A model generated the notes under the pieces. That model did not search any database and was not told where the DNA came from. It saw only the letters and a list, made by a program, of their open reading frames with translations. From Pseudonocardia sp. 73-21 (GTDB taxonomy: Bacteria; Actinomycetota; Actinomycetes; Mycobacteriales; Pseudonocardiaceae): a stretch of DNA of 64,000 nt. Shown piece after piece: positions 62,901 to 64,000 of this stretch. The stretch is from contig NZ_MKVV01000043.1 in assembly GCF_001899645.1 (NCBI RefSeq), positions 1-64,000 of the forward strand, read 5' to 3'. How positions within the stretch are numbered: the first letter of the stretch is position 1; every line of letters starts with the position of its first letter. Made by a program: the position numbers and the translations under genes.

Positions 62901-64000
62901 TCGTGCTCGCGAAGGCCCAGGAGCTCACCGACCGGCTGACCCAGTTCGGCGGCGACCTGCTCGCGGCGCTCGAGAAGCACGACGCCGAAGCGCTCAGCGT
63001 GCTGCAGAACACCCAGGACGCCGTGATCCTCGCCATGACCACGGCGATCAAGGAGGCCGCCATCGGCTCCGCGACGGCCACCATCACGGAGCTGACCGCG
63101 AGCCAGAGCTCCGCCCAGATGCGGCAGGCCCACTACCAGTCGCTGATCGACACCGGTCAGCTGCCGGTCGAGCTGGCCCAGGTGGGGCTGATGACCGGGG
63201 GCGTCACCGCGAACGCCGTCGCCGCCGGGCTCAAGCTCGCTGCGGGCATCGGGCACGTGATCCCCCAGGTCAAGATCGGACTGTTCAATTTCGGGACCGA
63301 GGAAGGCGGCCTCCAGCTCGGTACGGCGCTGGACAGCTTCGCCGACTTCTCCCAGATGCTGGGCGGCACGCTGAGCGGGGTGGCGGAGATCCTCGGGCTG
63401 TACGCGAGCCACCAGCGCACGACCCAGGACTGGCAGCTGCAGCTCGACACGGCCGTCAACGATCTGGCCCAGATCGCCGCCCAGCTCGACGGCGCCGGCC
63501 ACCAGCTGGCTTCGGCACGGCGTGACCTGGAGATCCTCCAGCAGGACGTCGTGCACAACGCCGCGGTCGCCCGCTTCATGACGGAGAAGTTCAGCACCGT
63601 GGCGCTGTACCAGTGGATGGCCGGGCAGCTCACCGGCGTCTACGTCCAGGCCTACGGCCTCGCCTACGACCTCGCCCGGCAGGCCGAATGCGCACTCCAG
63701 TTCGAGCGCGGCCTGCCGTCGACCGAGGCCACGATCATCCAGCCGGTCTACTGGGAGGGCCAGCACGGCGGTCTCCTCGCCGGCGAGAAGCTGGGCCTCG
63801 ACCTGGCCCGGCTCGCCGTCGCCTACCTCGACACCGGCGGACGCGGGCTGGAGATCACCAAACGGATCTCCCTGATCGACCTCGACCCGCTGGCGTTACT
63901 GACCCTTCGCAGCACCGGGGCCTGCGAGTTCTCCTTCACCGAGGCGCTGTTCGACTACGACTTCCCCGGGCACTACCGCCGTCAGATCCGGACGCTGTCG
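50963..64000 (+). CDS. Giant TcA-type insecticidal toxin subunit with hemopexin repeats (3' end outside window)
   Basis: One frame stays open from the ATG at 50963 (GGAG 7-8 nt upstream) to the right edge: 4,346 codons. The N-terminus has the VRP1/SpvA-TcA signature SVYSPAAYLADLLQLVDDH. Residues about 675-715 form an Asp/Ser-rich linker. About 1,168-2,509 is a block of hemopexin-like repeats. Near 2,700-3,000 come the TcA shell and neuraminidase-like parts (FDLLLIDVEMGGLGTTSAVR; WWAWMQNYQVWAANRKVYLY). A second hemopexin block (about 3,136-3,543) precedes the TcA pore region (YYWEIFFHAPLLIAQALRAA; QFGGDLLAALEKHDAEALSV) and the TcB-binding end (EITKRISLIDLDPLALLTLR; DYDFPGHYRRQIRTLS). TcA forms the pentameric receptor-binding pore of Tc complexes. 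Partner TcB/TcC genes are not in view. Confidence 0.9.
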   Translation, partial: MTDAESIPSYEGMFFEAARASAEATSVYSPAAYLADLLQLVDDHFQDASILRNRPGITRVPLDPAHTDTEVPYLDVVNDVLAQRLAEELGENAYEAMLTLPYPLTMPFSREDVRRRRVLHHAGVPAAQVYRQFAPAPDADVVARECLGLTPQDVDAVTTVLPGDRHVLAGFGLPPDANLSVLDEVEKFLERTGMAADDLRELLFQNLSQAATDPAGDTERVLATGFFVNNGQTPVSVTADGKRLTCGDAPVPWQWFERTARFVRLAGKIGMSFTDLDLVLRTCCGNVIDGAALRVTAMIRNLQDLYQLPLDVVCSLVAPMSTSGIGDADIPADLFNRTFNGPPAATDRAVLLGGPFVPAAYTGYPQLTCQGDLFDPQNADFLRRVAAGTGLTETDLGTAVARFRAGLVDGNGDGPFEGEIDTAALSLLFRIGTLTRTLGLAVPDLLGILDVLRSDPSTRTLNPSGLVADPGPVEHDPFRILASGRPTDGLWLAEILFAIAQWTKNHDFGGAELGRTLGAGPETADTGGDTGQVIALDGLYQAFQSVLLTPTTFVSDRLDDRDAAVVHRTISAAGGPVSNLDARIVRDDGPAAASRAFEALARLPLITDTDFREIAIEARLRDKIFANLVFRGYLEADGTLVEPQFPIRVEDFLLTGGFAAVQAELFTVMSQLRLEDAEEQPSQDSSADPAADPADSATDSTAGDPGSDAGGPTVADGTNAVAVHSVVPDQLDPAGFYPSDLRWVEGLSPADDLELYDNLVYNRYIDADGTVLRNGFFADAGNADAFVVDADLGDAAPAVWTLIHDRVARFVTDALTLDQTIFSQLPLDDSAIRRLVDDLLFNGHIDASGGYTDKVALLALGRDRLEVALEFYPLRRGILEAMQDQITAFRTGYVTFARESFEEIASAVLATLVDQRLTGTWVVDGRVPDNLAPAIVGGTADLGLGVEFAPEEQDLVLARLAAILHSVQRYRVDPAALAGLGLDQGEIGVLVGLLQSAGDLTAELMVAQERLPFFVDVHSALGFAVPGFSDYDRDVFFLLHTVAKEIAAATGEIVGALATQAGTQRSTLFAGLQDVWGVTPATATAMAVAVCGTPAATMDTLVVPVLRAGAAASRVTTVPADARFRLVYRRLARFAAIAAKLNLDAVQTEIAFRDRDLVGSFPERLVLPPGVTTVDALLPSADGTVSLFVGTNCWRYSASTYALTTTTPDPLTAVSHRFAALTGVDAAFVDATGTEWLVGRDGAGAALTFVREGLTAVWVTAERTWGAIRNTFAAPSRIDSALRDRDGKTYLFSGDQYVRYSGADYAEVDPGYPRTIAGNWEAEGLDVVLPAEFRASVDASFQGLDGVTYLFSGGSCLPAPGGADSAPVVGRWGRVRNGFVEASGVDAAYAAGGRQFLLRGDQVVSRTDGFEAGDATVDEGYPLRLETYFADLPVEFEAGVDAAFCDAAGAVHLFRNGRTVALAPGDGLVVPVNERWGLIGPVLPTGTVDAAFVGMDGKTYLFSGGRYIRYSGADYTAVDPGYPRLVDGDWGGLRTVTASFVLDEKTYLFGAVGTLFSLPVPEGGERAAFTEHLNAGQVPPVLRDTLRLHGLTPVLDKPVSGTSPEWVVRADDGMAFTVRLDPTAATVTGDRADENGFCVRYSTRDYSTPDAGHPRPTGAGNWWNLPDALLAGEPEFAQVDAVFAGTDGHTYLFAGGRFVVFDNRERWWSEPRSLADDWDSLPFDRVDAAFVGNDGRTYVFSGSRYVRFSGADYTRRDDRYPNDITTFWGAVPNTIARTGAVDAAVVLDGYTYLFSGDQYVRYDGDTYATVDNGYPKNIADSLTSEPRFVNLTVPPTGPIDAVTADRRTVALFTGGRCHVVSDSLYRLYADLFPATPGCAFVEDGAVLAEGPTGWHHLGALEAEMLVQTPVRPRSLRTAPVAFRSGLSAVLAGTDGNTYLFQGTSCYDVALGRAFPAEQDWGRPRNTVAQAGTVDAGFVGRDGLTYVFGGDQFVVYSGTSYVDVEIDGRPQPIAEHWGGLDNVAIAFVDGEQTFLCEAADDDGRFRYVVYSGTDYTRADPGSPHTADADFWDIPPQWREEGFDRLAAVVVERGNRFLLSGTRYLQYTEATNTWSYPHELSRLWPGLPFDADAGSPLQSAFTGADGAYYLFSRGRFCRHDGLQASPAEPVEGRWGRLHNNFASTTRTNLVDAAFVFQSTTYLFSGDQYVRYSGPDYRYVDTGYPRPVVALRQEDCFANLPDSVENLLADRVAAGAETVIDAVVADDRTVHLLIGPDCHSVSTSLEADYDVAGLGQVRNTLADTGRVDASFVKDDHTYLFSGDQYVRYTGDRYSVVDEGYPLSIETALPAEIGVSALPEPFGDGIDAALDGADGKIYLFAGRQFVGNGSPSPTPQPVAGHWGQVRNRFAPSPGSPGAVDAAFVSAAGHLYAFAGDQYVRYTTPGDRYADDGYPRSIKDDWGDLPVAFESGIDGAFRFEDRTYFVRGEDYLRYSDPDHRRVDRLYPQPLTARWGPWVDYRFTDLRAIARFARLHAGHPDVDGGLAGIFAGTGTVADPYQRLATVFGWDVDEIAWAVRHHAFLPAEAPAHVDIEIVSPLVDLFTLTTTIGGTPSTVHEQVWSPLYGDAAASSATSAGEALQGMLLSHHIGDDRPALVQLLHQEMNEAVRDALVAAVIANTDGVHSASDLFDLLLIDVEMGGLGTTSAVREAIGATQLFFHRYFLNLQPVTVRGGPGQPAGPDAVKAELKSWWAWMQNYQVWAANRKVYLYPENYIRPELRATKTPAFATLENDLLQGELTADAVRQAYTTYLDDYTEVSRLTIAGGYVYEAPHPSDHAWDLVLFGRTKTDPRRFYYRLAAFSREASRSAVWQPWSKVDVRIDSDRVYPVFAFDRVFVFWAGLDAAVHSTSSDTFTDRSSDTGHTYTRQTPPTYTVKIYYSFYDLNGVWTPEQQLTMTPPVEETFEVSDIQLLVETSSLMPPTPGDDVEHAHDNIVVRCGYTRTDPVTAATTRRTVAFTLTAELFTQPTTAVAFDDTGIGRFQSLFDEPVDIDPFAAVEAAMLARNDAIGGMVVRQLERVAAELPVSVPPPSVVMFNNPKESITDRWFGFDYKGGSFLCKPAPLPSVTTLGISPLPLHHPGDRLPHWNRVDAGFATPDGTAYFFDNAGHRYVTVDRSGVQGAAADITTRWGRSRTGFPASGVVDAVVAVDGHVFVFSGAEYARFSGGSFAVMDEGYPREITSNDDGLPRWPRVVAGFTGVDGRTYLFQGGSFVDLAAPGRKKPVADRWGRVEGAAAGTGIFDTGTVAAAYVIGEHTFLVSGGRYVRYTGGVYEFVDDGYPRDLAGNPDGLPSSPGVVFTQGASRYEFDNEAKTYTVAQPGEPPEQHTSTDLGGGDTIGSPAAVWAAGVLGNHLYLVGDTAFVRYTLGPDGAVPTYIDAGYPKACTVPVDALVVSGGGLVVFSGESYARIPAGQELDAAVVLVPIDGSWGNLPQQFHGGLDGAIDTPDALYLLAGRDYVRYGKVTADGSPPQLPYEQAAGQFEIIRLTTGTASTLNQQMFTGGVGAVLDVVTQETDERPSFNKNISAATVIKVRPDKVEDGYLPVTSYLDFDSANGLYYWEIFFHAPLLIAQALRAAQRFEEAMVWLGYIFDPTQNRDHWRFLPFRETDVAALVDTCLADLAALDSTDATLGPALEQLRTLAPVFAQERVVQAAEGDVLTTVPAQVAAKIAAIPVPAPGTPAAVNAWHDLQETGAVIARLDRRYQLMIGGRETALLSYLNDPFDPHAVAAARTGAYRRAVVMAYLDNLLDWGDMLFRQYTGESIDQARMLYILAHDVLGPRPHDLGMRPLREVRNAGQLTHSPGEYDFLVRQAATLPAGDPNAVRAAAVHASIATVASIDPADTDSTDSYFTIPENSRLTDYWTRVEDRLTKIRHSLDILGVSRPIPLFEPPLDPMALVKARAAGTGLGAVSASGGPVTAPHYRFTVVLAKAQELTDRLTQFGGDLLAALEKHDAEALSVLQNTQDAVILAMTTAIKEAAIGSATATITELTASQSSAQMRQAHYQSLIDTGQLPVELAQVGLMTGGVTANAVAAGLKLAAGIGHVIPQVKIGLFNFGTEEGGLQLGTALDSFADFSQMLGGTLSGVAEILGLYASHQRTTQDWQLQLDTAVNDLAQIAAQLDGAGHQLASARRDLEILQQDVVHNAAVARFMTEKFSTVALYQWMAGQLTGVYVQAYGLAYDLARQAECALQFERGLPSTEATIIQPVYWEGQHGGLLAGEKLGLDLARLAVAYLDTGGRGLEITKRISLIDLDPLALLTLRSTGACEFSFTEALFDYDFPGHYRRQIRTLS
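54463..58490 (+). repeat. Hemopexin-like repeat block 1, about 22 units
   Basis: Units of about 45-60 residues follow the consensus [VI]DAAF-x-GxDGKTYLFSGDQY[VI]RYSG-x-Y-x-VDxGYP. Clear copies lie near 54800, 55430, 56140, 56310, 57530, 57880 and 58210; every second unit is more divergent. The count of about 22 comes from reading each DAxF start and fits five or six four-bladed propellers. The repeats diverge at DNA level, so they are old duplications. Confidence 0.85.
60370..61590 (+). repeat. Hemopexin-like repeat block 2, about 8 units
   Basis: The same repeat type recurs after the neuraminidase-like region. Examples are VDAVVAVDGHVFVFSGAEYA, AGFTGVDGRTYLFQGGSFVD, YVIGEHTFLVSGGRYVRYTG and LDGAIDTPDALYLLAGRDYV. 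Eight units would make two propellers. The block ends where the TcA pore section begins (SYLDFDSANGLYYWEIFFH, near 61758). Confidence 0.8.

Overview
The window is high-GC DNA with actinobacterial hallmarks: GTG starts, tightly overlapping ATGA/GTGA gene junctions, LAL-type LuxR and TetR regulators, an ECF sigma/anti-sigma pair, an F420-type (LLM) oxidoreductase, and actinobacterial-style ben and cat clusters. A soil actinomycete of the Pseudonocardia or Rhodococcus kind is the best guess. This rests on gene content only. No rRNA, tRNA or CRISPR array was seen.

Layout. 1-235 is the 5' end of a cation/acetate symporter on the minus strand. 755-2080 holds a divergent NmrA-like reductase and an Rrf2 regulator with three cysteines. 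2696-9989 (minus) is a benzoate dioxygenase operon, benA-benB-benC-benD-benR. In it benC carries a frameshift and runs without a stop, through an FCD regulator-like domain, into benD. 10200-13427 (plus) is the divergent cat cluster (LysR regulator, catB, catA, catC). Together these take benzoate through catechol and cis,cis-muconate to 3-oxoadipate enol-lactone. 13673-15494 is a TPP riboswitch with thiC. 15500-16575 is a decayed stretch: an IS30 remnant and a response regulator split by an inversion.

16711-21632 is a two-gene operon of unusual fusions. The first protein is phosphoribosyltransferase / kinase-like / HAD phosphatase; the second is a Wzx/MATE-type flippase fused to an intact-looking APH-family kinase. 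I do not know a described system with this make-up, so it is one of the two main candidates for novelty. 21900-32316 alternates real genes (AraC regulator, frameshifted acyl-CoA dehydrogenase, alpha/beta hydrolase, VanZ, cupredoxin lipoprotein, ECF sigma and anti-sigma) with fragments of SDR, CoA ligase, PAP2, PadR, ISL3 transposase, ArsR, histidine kinase and integrase genes.

32566-45473 is acyl-CoA catabolism. A ligase / acyl-CoA dehydrogenase / MaoC operon has its own GAF-LuxR regulator. A TetR/SDR pair shares a palindromic operator region. A full set of cyclohexanecarboxylate beta-oxidation genes follows (aliA, aliB, badK, badH and badI homologues), which would yield pimeloyl-CoA. 45895-50139 holds a CocE/NonD hydrolase, a GAF-LytTR regulator and a SufR-like regulator. 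From 50963 to the right edge runs one uninterrupted frame of more than 4,340 residues. It is a TcA-type insecticidal-toxin subunit carrying about 30 hemopexin-like repeats in two blocks, the second main candidate for novelty.

Several genes (benC, the 24.6 kb acyl-CoA dehydrogenase, the response regulator) are broken by apparent single-base indels in GC-rich runs. Sequencing error cannot be told from decay by reading alone.
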